NCBI RefSeq assembly: GCF_006715305.1
Contig: NZ_VFMY01000001.1
Coordinates: 2,728,001-2,792,000 of the forward strand
Reading direction: 5' to 3'
DNA length: 64,000 nucleotides
Origin: Arthrobacter sp. SLBN-100
GTDB taxonomy: Bacteria; Actinomycetota; Actinomycetes; Actinomycetales; Micrococcaceae
The notes under the pieces are model-generated. The model had not been told where the DNA came from, did no database searches, and was given only the letters and a program-made list of their open reading frames with translations. Positions 17,419 through 26,467 of this stretch are shown one piece after another. Positions within the stretch are counted from its first letter, which is position 1. Each line of letters begins with the position of its first letter. A program made the translations under genes and the position numbers.

Positions 17419-17434
17419 CGGCACGAACGTTCCG
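17419..17434. promoter_or_regulatory. Putative HipB operator 2
   Basis: This is an exact second copy of the palindrome at 17347, with centres 72 bp apart (about seven helical turns). The flanking TTTCGG...CCGGAAA extends the symmetry a little. The spacing would allow DNA looping by a HipB-HipA assembly, as in E. coli hipBA. Confidence 0.65.
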
Positions 17435-17497
17435 GAAAAGGCTCATGCGCGTCTTTCCACCCTAAGCCGCACCCTGCCTAAAGCCTCTGTGGGCCCT

Positions 17498-17890
17498 TCA
17501 ACCCGCTTGAAGGATCTCGACGACGTCGCTGACCAATTCGAAGTCCTTGGCGTTCCGCGTCATCAAGGGAATCCCCAGCGAGTGTGCTTGGGCCGCGATC
17601 ATGATGTCCTTGCTTCTGGCATGCTGCGGCCGAAGCGACCGGACTTTTGCAGCCAGCTCGCCGTAACTCTCGGCTGCGGGCTCATCAAAAAGAATCCAGT
17701 CCATCAGCTCCCGCCACACAGCAAGGCGGCGCACACGCTGGCGCCGGATGTCTTCGGAGGCCGAGGACCGGATGCCGAAATGAAGTTCGGCCAAGGAAAT
17801 GATGCTCGAGCCCAGCACCTCCCCTTCCGGCCACTCCGACGGCGGACTGATCAGGATGTTCGTATCGAGGAGGATCACTTTGCCTCCCAC
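17498..17890 (-). CDS. vapC: PIN-domain VapC-type toxin ribonuclease
   Basis: A 130-aa PIN-domain protein with the four acidic active-site residues in place: Asp9 (VILLDTN), Glu35 (SLAELHFG), Asp95 (RSKDIMIAA) and Asp116 (NAKDFE). VapC toxins cleave tRNA or rRNA in a Mg-dependent way. The GTG at 17890 overlaps the upstream antitoxin gene by 16 bp; a GTG four codons further in (just before ILLDTN) is an alternative start. The active site appears intact, so the module is probably functional. Confidence 0.88.
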   Translation of the reverse strand: MGGKVILLDTNILISPPSEWPEGEVLGSSIISLAELHFGIRSSASEDIRRQRVRRLAVWRELMDWILFDEPAAESYGELAAKVRSLRPQHARSKDIMIAAQAHSLGIPLMTRNAKDFELVSDVVEILQAG

Positions 17891-18144
17891 GGATCCACCA
17901 GGGGGTCCGCATTCCGGGATTCCCGGTGCTCCTCCAGCCAGCCGGTCTGGTCCACGCCGAGCCCCGCCAGCTCAAGAGCCTTCCCCACTTCGGCAGCAGG
18001 AGTCCACTTTCTGCGGCGCGTAATGGGAGACATCCTGGCCACAGCCCGCCCCTGCAGGGTGATCTCCACGCTGGCTCCCAGCTCAACCCGCTCTATGACA
18101 GCCCTGGGGTTTTGTTTGAGTTCCCGAACGCCCACCTTGTCCAT
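17875..18144 (-). CDS. Phd/YefM-type antitoxin
   Basis: An 89-aa protein. The N terminus (MDKVGVRELKQNPRAVIERVELGASVEITLQGRAVARMSP, here split by description) is the Phd/YefM DNA-binding fold: VGVRELKQNPRAVIERV, then VEITLQGRAVARM. The C-terminal half is acidic and Trp-containing, as expected of a toxin-neutralising tail. It overlaps the PIN toxin gene by 16 bp. It would repress its own operon and inhibit the PIN nuclease. The pair lies directly upstream of the HipBA module on the same strand. Confidence 0.87.
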   Translation of the reverse strand: MDKVGVRELKQNPRAVIERVELGASVEITLQGRAVARMSPITRRRKWTPAAEVGKALELAGLGVDQTGWLEEHRESRNADPLVDPWEAK

Positions 18145-18304
18145 AAGTGCAGTGTATTCTCAAAGTAGTCTTTGTTCTACAGATACTGCGCGCCTCGCGC
18201 TTGCCCCATCAGATCCGACATGCTCTTCGGCGACCTCATTATGAAACTGCTCGTCATCCTGCGCTCCATTGAGGACCGCGCCAGGGTCAGCTAGAGACGC
18301 CGCA

Positions 18305-18333
18305 TTGACACCTGCTGTGACCCCTGCCATATT
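18305..18333 (+). promoter_or_regulatory. Near-consensus sigma-70-type promoter, leaderless
   Basis: TTGACA at 18305-18310, a 17-bp spacer, then CATATT at 18328-18333 (four of six consensus bases). The expected start of transcription is 6-7 bases downstream, at the GTG at 18340. This would give a leaderless mRNA, and no Shine-Dalgarno sequence precedes that GTG. Confidence 0.65.
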
Positions 18334-18339
18334 TAAAGC

Positions 18340-19047
18340 GTGAACCTGTCAGACAGCCGGACAGCAGGACAGCCTGCCGCCCTTCCGCTCGCACGGCTTA
18401 GTGCTGCCGAAGCGGTGTTCAACGCGATCCGTCACGATATCGAGTCCGGGCTGCTGGGCGTAGGCAGCAAGCTCAGTTCGGAAGCAACGCTTTCCCAGCA
18501 GTACGGCGTGAGCCGGTCAGTGATCCGGGAAGCACTGCGCTCCTGCACTGCCCTGGGCCTCACGGTAACCAAAACCGGCAAGGGGACATTCGTGGTCGCC
18601 AACAAGGTGGCCAACGATCTGATGCTGGGGCAATACTCGGCCCGGGACCTGACCGAAGCACGGCCGCATATCGAGGTTCCCGCAGCTGGGCTGGCCGCCG
18701 AGCGCCGCACCGACGAGGAGCTTGAAACGCTCCGCCATATCGTTGCCGCCATGGCCAGTGAAAGCGATCCGGAATCCTGGGTAGCCCTGGATTCGAGCTT
18801 CCACGCCGCCATAGCCCGCGCCAGCGGCAATAAGGTATTCGCCAGCGTGGTGGCGGACATCCGCGGCGCCCTGGCCCACCAGTCCGAAACGCTGAACATG
18901 GTGGCAGACCGGCAGCACGCCTCAGATGTGGAACACCAGGACATCCTGGCCGCCATCGAGGCTGGCTCCGCCGAAAAAGCGCGCGCGGCCATGGCCAGCC
19001 ACCTGCACGCCGTGGGCCTTGCCCTCGACTCCATCCTTAACAACTAA
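18340..19047 (+). CDS. GntR/FadR-family regulator of the asparagine/aspartate cluster
   Basis: A 235-aa regulator. The winged helix-turn-helix covers about residues 20-90 (IESGLLGVGSKLSSEATLSQ, then YGVSRSVIREALRSCTALGL and GKGTFVV). The all-helical FCD ligand domain follows (residues 105-230), with the metal-site residues typical of FCD proteins (FHAAIARASGN, H near residue 200). It is the first gene of a co-oriented run with asparaginase, aspartase and an amino-acid permease. It therefore probably senses an amino acid or organic acid and controls that cluster. The GTG start appears to be leaderless. Confidence 0.85.
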   Translation: MNLSDSRTAGQPAALPLARLSAAEAVFNAIRHDIESGLLGVGSKLSSEATLSQQYGVSRSVIREALRSCTALGLTVTKTGKGTFVVANKVANDLMLGQYSARDLTEARPHIEVPAAGLAAERRTDEELETLRHIVAAMASESDPESWVALDSSFHAAIARASGNKVFASVVADIRGALAHQSETLNMVADRQHASDVEHQDILAAIEAGSAEKARAAMASHLHAVGLALDSILNN

Positions 19048-19074
19048 CCACCGCAACAAGCCCCCAAGGACCCC

Positions 19075-20205
19075 ATGCCCTCCCCTGTGTTTTCCGCTGC
19101 CCGCACAACTGCCCCCGGCCTTGTTCCAGCCAGCAGCGACCGGACCAAAGCGCACCAGCTTCCCACGCACGAGCCCCTGGTTGCAGCGGTTCGTGACGGC
19201 CTGGTGGAAAGTGTGCACTACGGCTCGGCGATCGCTGTTGCGGCCGACGGATCAACTGTGGCGTCAGCGGGCGATCCCCTCGCCCCGTTTTATCCCCGGT
19301 CCTCCCTCAAGCCGCTCCAGGCCGTAGCCATGGTCCGCGCCGGACTCCAGCTGCCGGCCGATCTCCTTGCCCTGGCCGCGGCAAGCCACTCCGGGGCAGC
19401 CGGGCACCGTGAAGGGGCGCTGCGCATCCTCGAGCTGCACGGACTGAGCGTCAGCGACTTCGGCAACAGCTCCGACCTCCCCTATGGCATGAACGAGCGC
19501 GAAGAATGGTTGCGAAACGGCGGCGGGGCCACCCAGCTCATCCAGAACTGCTCCGGCAAGCACGCCGCCATGGCCGCCACCTGCGTCATCAACGGCTGGC
19601 CGGTCCAGGGTTACCTGGACCCCTCCCACCCCCTGCAGCAGCTTGTTGCCGAAACAGTCAGGGAGCTGACCGGCGAGGAGCCCTTTGCCCTCAGCACCGA
19701 CGGCTGCGGCACGCCGCTGTTCGCCCTGACGCTCCGCGGCATGGCCCGCGCTTTCGGACTTATCGCGCACGCCGCGGCGGACTCCCTTGCACTGAACGAC
19801 GACGGCGGACCGGCTGCCCGGAGTGCGGAAGCCACCGTCGGACTCGCCATGCAGCGCCACCCTGAAATGGTGGCCGGGGAAGGCCGCGACGTCACCGAGC
19901 TGATGCGCCTGCTGCCGGGCTCGGTGGCGAAGGACGGCTTTGAAGGCGTGCAGCTGGTGGGCCTGGCCGATGGCAGTGCCGTTGCCGTAAAGATTTCCGA
20001 CGGCGGCGACCGTGCCCGCATGCCGGCCACCGTAAAGCTGCTTGAGAAGCTGAGTACTTCCTCGAAGAACGGCGCTGACAGCGCCCCGCTCTCCGCAATC
20101 GCAACCGCGCCGGTTCTCGGTGCGGGCCGCCAAGTGGGCCTCCTGCAGGCAACCGACTTTCTGACCCAAAAATCCCTGTCCACACCCGTCAACGAAGCCC
20201 CGTAA
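19075..20205 (+). CDS. L-asparaginase (AnsA-unrelated, PF06089 type)
   Basis: A 376-aa protein of the asparaginase II family related to Rhizobium AnsA. It would hydrolyse L-asparagine to aspartate and ammonia. Marks are HGSAIAV-like strands near residue 50, PFYPRSSLKPLQAVAM with the conserved Ser-Ser-Leu-Lys-Pro, AAASHSGAAGH, QNCSGKHAAMAATC, and STDGCGTPLFALTL. AAGGAC precedes the ATG. It lies 27 bp after the regulator gene and 6 bp before the aspartase gene, so the product aspartate is handed to the next enzyme. No signal peptide is seen, so it is cytoplasmic. Confidence 0.85.
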   Translation: MPSPVFSAARTTAPGLVPASSDRTKAHQLPTHEPLVAAVRDGLVESVHYGSAIAVAADGSTVASAGDPLAPFYPRSSLKPLQAVAMVRAGLQLPADLLALAAASHSGAAGHREGALRILELHGLSVSDFGNSSDLPYGMNEREEWLRNGGGATQLIQNCSGKHAAMAATCVINGWPVQGYLDPSHPLQQLVAETVRELTGEEPFALSTDGCGTPLFALTLRGMARAFGLIAHAAADSLALNDDGGPAARSAEATVGLAMQRHPEMVAGEGRDVTELMRLLPGSVAKDGFEGVQLVGLADGSAVAVKISDGGDRARMPATVKLLEKLSTSSKNGADSAPLSAIATAPVLGAGRQVGLLQATDFLTQKSLSTPVNEAP

Positions 20206-20211
20206 GGACAC

Positions 20212-21642
20212 ATGACTACCATCGAAACCGCCGCACCCCTGGCAGAAGCAGGCGTCCGGTCTGAACACGACCTGCTCGGGGACCGGGACGTGCCGGCCGG
20301 CGCCTTCTGGGGCGTGCACACGCTCCGCGCCGTGGAGAACTTCCCCATCACCGGGCAGAAACTGTCCTCCAACATGCACCTGGTCCGTGGCCTGGCAGCA
20401 GTCAAGCTTGCCGCAGCCCGCACCAACCGAGAACTCGGGCTGCTGGACGCGGAGCGCTCGGACGCCATCGAGCAGGCCTGCCAGGACATCCTGGATGGCA
20501 AACTCGCCGACCAGTTCGTGGTGGACGTCATCCAGGGCGGAGCCGGAACGTCGTCGAACATGAACGCCAATGAGGTCATCGCCAACCGCGCCCTCGAAAT
20601 CCTGGGCCGCCCCAAGGGCGACTACGCCCGGCTGCACCCCAACGACCACGTAAACCTGTCCCAGTCCACCAACGATGTGTACCCCACGGCCGTGAAGCTG
20701 GGCACCATCTTCGCCGCCCGGGAACTGCTGGACGCGCTGGCCGAACTCGAGGAAGCCTGCGCCTCAAAGGCGCTGGAATTCCGCAGCGTGGTCAAGATGG
20801 GCCGCACCCAGCTGCAGGACGCCGTCCCCATGACCCTGGGCCAGGAATTCGGCACCTACGCCATCACCATCGGCGAGGACCGGCTCCGCCTCGCCGAAGC
20901 CGAACTGCTGATCCATGAAATCAACCTCGGCGCCACCGCCATCGGCACCGGCCTCAACGCCCCGGCCGGCTACGCTGAAACCGCGTGCCGGCACCTGGCC
21001 GAGATCACCGGCCTTCCGCTCGTCACCGCCGTGGACCTCATTGAAGCCACCCAGGACGTCGGCGCCTTCGTGCACCTCTCCGGTGTGCTGAAGCGCGTGG
21101 CCGTGAAGCTTTCCAAGATCTGCAACGACCTCCGCCTGCTCTCCTCCGGCCCCCGCGCCGGCTTCGGCGAGATCAACCTGCCGGCAGTCCAGTCCGGCTC
21201 CTCCATCATGCCCGGCAAGATCAACCCGGTGATCCCGGAAGTGGTCTCTCAAGTGGCCTACGAAGTGGTCGGCAACGACGTCACCATCACCATGGCCGCC
21301 GAAGCCGGGCAGCTCCAGCTCAACGCGTTCGAACCCGTCATTGTCCACAGCCTCCACAAGAGCATCTCGCACCTGGAAGCAGCATGCCGCACCCTTACGG
21401 CCCGCTGCATCCGGGGCATCACCGCAAACACCGAGCACCTCCGCCGCACGGTGGAGCAGTCCATCGGCCTGGTCACCGCCCTGAATCCCCACCTGGGCTA
21501 CGCCACCGCCACCGCCATCGCGCAGGAAGCACTCGCCACCGGCAAGGGCGTGGCTGAACTCGTCCTCGAACACGGGCTTCTTACAGATGCCCAGCTCCAG
21601 GAACTCCTCAGCCCCGAACGCCTCGCCAACCTCAGCAAGTAG
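20212..21642 (+). CDS. aspA: Aspartate ammonia-lyase (aspartase)
   Basis: A 476-aa member of the aspartase/fumarase superfamily, converting L-aspartate to fumarate and ammonia. Visible motifs are GGAGTSSNMNANEVIANRAL, the PNDHVNLSQSTNDVYPTA block, GRTQLQDAVPMTLGQEF, and the flexible catalytic loop GSSIMPGKINPV (near residue 329, Ser as general base). The start lies 6 bp after the asparaginase stop. With the upstream asparaginase this makes a complete asparagine-to-fumarate route. Aspartase is preferred over fumarase because of the operon context and sequence pattern. Confidence 0.9.
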   Translation: MTTIETAAPLAEAGVRSEHDLLGDRDVPAGAFWGVHTLRAVENFPITGQKLSSNMHLVRGLAAVKLAAARTNRELGLLDAERSDAIEQACQDILDGKLADQFVVDVIQGGAGTSSNMNANEVIANRALEILGRPKGDYARLHPNDHVNLSQSTNDVYPTAVKLGTIFAARELLDALAELEEACASKALEFRSVVKMGRTQLQDAVPMTLGQEFGTYAITIGEDRLRLAEAELLIHEINLGATAIGTGLNAPAGYAETACRHLAEITGLPLVTAVDLIEATQDVGAFVHLSGVLKRVAVKLSKICNDLRLLSSGPRAGFGEINLPAVQSGSSIMPGKINPVIPEVVSQVAYEVVGNDVTITMAAEAGQLQLNAFEPVIVHSLHKSISHLEAACRTLTARCIRGITANTEHLRRTVEQSIGLVTALNPHLGYATATAIAQEALATGKGVAELVLEHGLLTDAQLQELLSPERLANLSK

Positions 21643-21700
21643 TCCCCACCCGCACCCTGACCTCGCAAGCTCGGCCAGGGAACCCGGCGGGCGTGGGCCC
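21643..21700 (-). repeat. 58-bp dispersed intergenic repeat, copy 1 (inverted)
   Basis: The reverse complement of this segment matches 61114-61171 at 54 of 58 positions by hand alignment. A shared core is TTCCCTGGCCGAGCTTGCGA. It begins right after the aspA stop codon and lies between aspA and the permease gene. It may act as a transcript-stability or boundary element; the function is unknown. Confidence 0.85.
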
Positions 21701-21741
21701 ACCCAACCGAACCGCCCCGGATCCCAAAGGACTCCCGCAAA

Positions 21742-23256
21742 ATGACTAATACCCCCCTCCCCGACCACCTTATTGACGGTGGGCATGCGCATGCCTCCGA
21801 GACTGCCCTGCATGCCGAGGACAAGGGCTACCACAAGAACCTCAAGCCCCGGCAGATCCAGATGATCGCGATCGGCGGTGCGATCGGCACCGGCCTGTTC
21901 CTGGGCGCCGGCGGCCGGCTCAACGCGGCCGGCCCGTCCCTGGTCATCGCCTACGCCGTGTGCGGGTTCTTCGCGTTCCTGATCCTGCGCGCCCTGGGCG
22001 AACTGGTCCTCCACCGCCCCTCCTCAGGCTCGTTCGTCTCCTACGCCCGGGAATTCTTCGGCGAAAAAGCCGCGTTCGTCTCCGGCTGGTTCTACTGGAT
22101 CAACTGGGCCACCACCACCATCGTGGACATCACCGCCGCCGCCCTCTACATGAACTTCTTCGGCAACTACATCCCCTGGATGGCCGACATCCCGCAATGG
22201 GCCTGGGCCCTGACCGCCCTCGTCGTCGTCCTGGCCCTGAACCTGGTCTCCGTGAAAGTCTTCGGCGAAATGGAATTCTGGTTCGCCCTGATCAAAGTCG
22301 CCGCCCTGGTCATCTTCCTCATCGTCGGCACCTACTTCGTCATCTTCGGCACCCCCGTGGACGGCCAGCAGGTCGGCTTCAGCCTCCTGACCGACAACGG
22401 CGGGATCTTCCCCAACGGCCTGCTGCCCATGATCATCCTCATGCAGGGCGTCCTGTTCGCCTACGCCTCCATCGAACTGGTCGGCACCGCCGCCGGCGAA
22501 ACCGAAAACCCCGAAAAAATCATGCCCAAAGCCATCAACTCCGTAGTCTTCCGCATCGCGGTGTTCTACGTCGGCTCCGTCATCCTCCTGGCCCTGCTGC
22601 TGCCCTACACCTCCTACGTCAAAGGCGTCAGCCCCTTCGTCACCTTCTTCGGCTCCATCGGCATCCAGGGCGTGGACGTCATCATGAACCTCGTCGTCCT
22701 CACCGCCGCCCTGTCCTCCCTCAACGCCGGGCTCTACTCCACCGGCCGGATCCTGCGCTCCATGTCCGTCAACGGCTCCGCCCCCCGCTTCGCCTCCCGC
22801 ATGAACAAAGCAGGCGTCCCCTACGGCGGCATCGCCATCACCGCCGCCGTCTCCCTCCTGGGCGTCCCGCTGAACTACCTCGTCCCGGCCGACGCCTTCG
22901 AAATCGTCCTCAACGTCGCCTCCGTCGGCATCATCATGACCTGGGCCACCATCGTCCTGTGCCAGATCCAACTCAAACGCTGGGCCGACAAAGGCTGGCT
23001 CACCCGCCCCTCCTTCCGCATGTTCGGCGCCCCCTACACCGGCTACCTCTCCCTCCTCTTCCTCATCGGCGTCCTGATCATGGTCTTCATCGACTCACCC
23101 CTGACCATGCTCGTCACCGCCATCGCCTCCATCCTGATGGTCTTCGGCTGGTACGCCTGCCGCAAACGCATCCGCGAAATCGCCGAAACCCGCGAAGGCT
23201 TCACCGGCATCTCCCCGGTGGTCGCGAACCCGCCGGCGGCCACATTCAAGAAGTAA
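21742..23256 (+). CDS. APC-family amino acid permease (AnsP/GabP-like)
   Basis: A 504-aa transporter with about 12 membrane segments. It has the amino-acid transporter family opening [33 protein letters not shown] region (residues ~28-60) and the [21 protein letters not shown] signature near residue 250. It imports an amino acid with protons. As the last gene of the asparaginase-aspartase cluster, its likely substrate is asparagine or aspartate, which is an inference from context. AAGGAC precedes the ATG. The gene is unusually rich in C-ending codons, so a long open frame also exists in its alternate frame. Confidence 0.9.
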   Translation: MTNTPLPDHLIDGGHAHASETALHAEDKGYHKNLKPRQIQMIAIGGAIGTGLFLGAGGRLNAAGPSLVIAYAVCGFFAFLILRALGELVLHRPSSGSFVSYAREFFGEKAAFVSGWFYWINWATTTIVDITAAALYMNFFGNYIPWMADIPQWAWALTALVVVLALNLVSVKVFGEMEFWFALIKVAALVIFLIVGTYFVIFGTPVDGQQVGFSLLTDNGGIFPNGLLPMIILMQGVLFAYASIELVGTAAGETENPEKIMPKAINSVVFRIAVFYVGSVILLALLLPYTSYVKGVSPFVTFFGSIGIQGVDVIMNLVVLTAALSSLNAGLYSTGRILRSMSVNGSAPRFASRMNKAGVPYGGIAITAAVSLLGVPLNYLVPADAFEIVLNVASVGIIMTWATIVLCQIQLKRWADKGWLTRPSFRMFGAPYTGYLSLLFLIGVLIMVFIDSPLTMLVTAIASILMVFGWYACRKRIREIAETREGFTGISPVVANPPAATFKK

Positions 23257-23286
23257 TCCCGCTATAGGCAATCCCACTTAGCAGCT

Positions 23287-23340
23287 CACGACGGCGGCAC
23301 CCAGGTTCTGGAGCTACAGAACCCGGGTGCCGCCGTCGTG
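23287..23340. terminator. Bidirectional hairpin terminator
   Basis: CACGACGGCGGCACCC pairs with GGGTGCCGCCGTCGTG, and GGTTCTG pairs with CAGAACC inside, giving a very long GC-rich stem. It lies between the convergent permease and gamma-glutamyltransferase genes and would serve both. There is no T-run. Confidence 0.8.
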
Positions 23341-23365
23341 GTTTAGCTGCCCGGACGCGAGGGGG

Positions 23366-25216
23366 CTAACGTGACGTTTCCACCACCATCGCCGACCCTC
23401 CGCCGCGCCTGACTGGTTCGGCGGCCGCCAGGGTCCGTCCGTCCTTCAGGAACTCGATCGCTGTGGCGGCCCCGATTTCCGAGGCGGACGAGAACGAGTC
23501 ACCCGATGGGGCTAATTTATGGCCAAAACGTGAGGCCAGCGCGTCACCGTACTTCTCAATGAAGGCAGGTTCAGCGCTGACGTTCTCTGTGTTGCGCTGG
23601 GCGGCGCGGGAAGCAGCGATGGCGTCGGGGATGCTTATTCCCAGGTCAATGCGGTTGACCAGCGTCTGCAGCACTGTGGTGATGATGGTGGAGCCGCCCG
23701 GCGACCCCAGGGCCAGGAACGGTTCACAGTCCTTGAGCACGATGGTGGGCGACATCGACGACCGTGGCCGCTTACCCGGCTCAATCCGGTTGGGGTCGGT
23801 GGCGCTGTAGACCGTGGAGAAGTCAGTCAGCTCGTTGTTCAGCAAGAAGCCGCGGCCGGGAACCACTATGCCGGAGCCGCCGGTCTGCTCGATGGTGAGG
23901 GTGTACTCCACCACGTTCCCCCACTTGTCGGACACGGTGAGGTTGGTGGTGGAAATGTTCTCGGTGTCCTTCTCATCCTCGAGCGCTGCGGGCTTCACTG
24001 GACAAACCCCGTCGTAGGAGGACACGTCCCCGGCCGGAACCGGTTTCAGGGCTGCCCGCATGGGATCAAGCTCGCACGCACGCTCCTTGCCGAACACCCC
24101 ATCGGTTAGGGCTTTGGTGGGGACATCCACAAATGCTGGATCGCCCAAGTACTTGGCACGGTCGGCGAATGCCAGCGCGCTTGCCTCAAGATAGTGGTGC
24201 AGAACGCCCGGCTGGTCATCGGCCTTCGCCAAGGATTTCAGGTCAAAGACCTCCAGGATGTTCAGTGCCTCGCCCACCGTGGTGCCGCCGCTGCTCGACG
24301 GAGCCATGCCATAAACGTCGTAGCCGCGGTAGTTCACGTGGGTGGGGTCCTGGTCCAGAGCACGATATTTCGCAAGGTCCTTAGTGGTCATGGAACCAAC
24401 CGGGACGGGAAGCTTCGTGTCCGGGGACTTGGGCGGGTTCTGCACTGCTTCCACGATGTCCTCTGCGAGCGGACCTGTGTAGAAGGCATCAGTGCCCTTG
24501 CTGGCCAGGAGGCGGTATGTATCAGCGAGGTCGTGGTTCTTGAAGATGGAACCAACTGCAGGTGGCGCACCGCCAGGAAGGTAGAGGTCCTTGGTGGAGG
24601 TGAAGGCTTGGAAGCGCGCCTGGTTGTCCTCAGTCTGTTGCCTGAACGTCTTATCAACCTCGAACCCGCGCGTGGCCACCTCAATGGCCGGCTCCAATGT
24701 TTCCGCGAGGCTCATGCTGCCCCACCGCTTGAGCGCGCGTTCCCACGTAGCGGGGGTGCCCGGCACGCCGACCGAAACGCCGCTGGTGACCAGCTCGGGG
24801 GTGAAGTTATAAGGCTTCTTGGTCGCGGGGTCGATGAAGGCATCGTGTGAGATCCCGGCCGGCGCAGTCTCGCGGCCGTCGATCGTGCTGACTTCACCGC
24901 TGTCGGCGTCGTAGTAGACGAAGTAACCACCGCCGCCGATACCGGCAGAGTACGGCTCGGTCACGCCAAGGGTGGCAGCCGCAGCGACGGCGGCATCGAC
25001 GGCATTACCGCCCTTGCGGAGGACTTCGATGGCCGCGGCGGAGGCGTCAAGGTCCACTGTACTGGCGGCGCCGCCGTAGCCCTTGGCGGTCGGCGTTTTT
25101 TTGATCTCATCGGTAGGCCCGGAATAGGCAGAAGCAGGACTTACTAAGACTCCTGTGGTCACGCTCATAGCCAGCGCAGCCGTTACAGCGGCCGCCCGGC
25201 GTCCCAGAATTGGCAT
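23366..25216 (-). CDS. ggt: Gamma-glutamyltransferase precursor
   Basis: A 616-aa secreted N-terminal-nucleophile hydrolase that cleaves or transfers the gamma-glutamyl group of glutathione and related peptides. Residues 1-31 are a signal peptide ending ASA. GGNAVDAAVAAAATLGVTEP and GIGGGGYFVYYD belong to the large subunit. The processing and catalytic site is ISTTNLTV, where the second Thr becomes the N terminus of the small subunit after self-cleavage. PRSSMSPTIVL and ALGSPGGSTIITTVLQ are conserved in the small subunit. AGGAG lies before the ATG. It is divergent from the lactate dehydrogenase gene. Confidence 0.92.
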   Translation of the reverse strand: MPILGRRAAAVTAALAMSVTTGVLVSPASAYSGPTDEIKKTPTAKGYGGAASTVDLDASAAAIEVLRKGGNAVDAAVAAAATLGVTEPYSAGIGGGGYFVYYDADSGEVSTIDGRETAPAGISHDAFIDPATKKPYNFTPELVTSGVSVGVPGTPATWERALKRWGSMSLAETLEPAIEVATRGFEVDKTFRQQTEDNQARFQAFTSTKDLYLPGGAPPAVGSIFKNHDLADTYRLLASKGTDAFYTGPLAEDIVEAVQNPPKSPDTKLPVPVGSMTTKDLAKYRALDQDPTHVNYRGYDVYGMAPSSSGGTTVGEALNILEVFDLKSLAKADDQPGVLHHYLEASALAFADRAKYLGDPAFVDVPTKALTDGVFGKERACELDPMRAALKPVPAGDVSSYDGVCPVKPAALEDEKDTENISTTNLTVSDKWGNVVEYTLTIEQTGGSGIVVPGRGFLLNNELTDFSTVYSATDPNRIEPGKRPRSSMSPTIVLKDCEPFLALGSPGGSTIITTVLQTLVNRIDLGISIPDAIAASRAAQRNTENVSAEPAFIEKYGDALASRFGHKLAPSGDSFSSASEIGAATAIEFLKDGRTLAAAEPVRRGGGSAMVVETSR

Positions 25217-25392
25217 GATGGCTCCTGAATTGGTTTTGAGTGATGTGGCTCACACGCTACTCCTCGGTCAGGGGACACTCAACGGACCCGGCTACCCTGA
25301 AACGGGCGGGCGTACTCTAACCCGGTAGCATGAAAACATCAGGGAGCTGGACCAAGCGCCAGTCCTGGATTTCGGGGGAAACGAGGTACCTC

Positions 25393-26337
25393 ATGGCAGG
25401 ATCCAGGCTGGCCATCGTCGGAGCCGGGAGCGTCGGAACGTCATTGGCCTATGCCGCCATGATCCGGGGCTCGGCCAGCAACATTGCCCTCTTCGACGTC
25501 AATGCCGCGAAGGCCGAGGCTGAAGTCCTGGACCTCGCGCACGGCACCCAGTTCGCTGCTGCCGCCTCCGTAACCGGCGGCGGCGACATCTCTGTGGTGG
25601 AGGGGGCCGACGTCGTCGTTATCACCGCCGGAGCCAAGCAGGCGCCCGGCCAAACACGGCTGGATCTGGCCGGCACGAACGTCCGCATCCTCGACCAGCT
25701 CATGCCGCAGTTGCTCCAGCATTCCCCAGATGCGGTCTACGTCCTGGTCACCAACCCCTGCGACGTGCTCACCGTGGCAGCCCAAAAGATCTCCGGACTG
25801 CCTCCGGGCCGCATCTTCTCCTCCGGCACAGTTCTCGATACGTCCCGGCTGCGCTGGCTTCTGGCGGGGCGCGCCGGGGTAGCCGTCGCCAGCGTCCACG
25901 CAACCATGGTGGGTGAGCACGGGGACACGGAATTTCCGGTGTGGTCCGGCGCCACCATCGGACCAGTTCCCATCCGCGAGTGGAGAGTTAATGGAGAACG
26001 CGCCTTCAGCTCCGACTATCTTGCAGATGCAGCAAAGGAGGTGACCCAGGCAGCCTACAAGGTCATCGCGGGCAAAGGAGCAACCAACTACGCCATCGGC
26101 CTCTCCGGAGCCCGCATCGTGGAAGCCCTCCTACGGGACGAGAAAGCCGTGCTCCCTGTCTCCACCGTCCTGGACGGACAGCACGGAATTTCAGGCGTTG
26201 CCCTCTCCCTGCCCAGCATCGTGGCACGCGGCGGCGTCCACACGGTCCTGGAGACACCGATGGATGATGGTGAACAGGCCTCCTTGGAGCATTCCGCCGA
26301 CACGCTTCGGAACACCCTGGGCGCCCTGGGCATCTAA
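25393..26337 (+). CDS. ldh: L-lactate dehydrogenase
   Basis: A 314-aa NAD-dependent enzyme interconverting pyruvate and L-lactate. The Rossmann N terminus [17 protein letters not shown] is followed by [19 protein letters not shown] carries the mobile loop with the substrate-specificity Gln (lactate rather than malate). VTNPCDVLT and [12 protein letters not shown] (active-site His) follow, then [10 protein letters not shown] chose the ATG at 25393 because GAGGT precedes it and it gives the normal family start; an in-frame ATG at 25330 would add 21 residues. The gene is monocistronic and divergent from ggt. Confidence 0.9.
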   Translation: MAGSRLAIVGAGSVGTSLAYAAMIRGSASNIALFDVNAAKAEAEVLDLAHGTQFAAAASVTGGGDISVVEGADVVVITAGAKQAPGQTRLDLAGTNVRILDQLMPQLLQHSPDAVYVLVTNPCDVLTVAAQKISGLPPGRIFSSGTVLDTSRLRWLLAGRAGVAVASVHATMVGEHGDTEFPVWSGATIGPVPIREWRVNGERAFSSDYLADAAKEVTQAAYKVIAGKGATNYAIGLSGARIVEALLRDEKAVLPVSTVLDGQHGISGVALSLPSIVARGGVHTVLETPMDDGEQASLEHSADTLRNTLGALGI

Positions 26338-26467
26338 AGCCACACCCCTTTGCATTGGTGCTGCGTCATGCAAACGCATTCGCAACCCGGTGCGGCGCCC
26401 GGTTCGCATATGCTTCGCTGAGTAGCTCACGCTGGCTCAAGGACGAACCACCACAGGAGTAATGCTG

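Noticed and set aside
17195..18244. A 349-codon plus-strand frame over hipB, vapC and vapB
   Set aside because: The three minus-strand genes have intact family motifs; the plus-strand peptide has none.
18166..18304. A 24-codon plus-strand frame (starting MLFGDLIMKLL) between vapB and the GntR gene
   Set aside because: It is very short, has no ribosome site and no recognisable relative. It may be residual DNA.
22024..22971. A 315-codon minus-strand frame inside the permease gene
   Set aside because: The peptide is almost only Gly, Asp, Glu, Val and Ala, the antisense of C-ending codons in the permease. It has no ribosome site.
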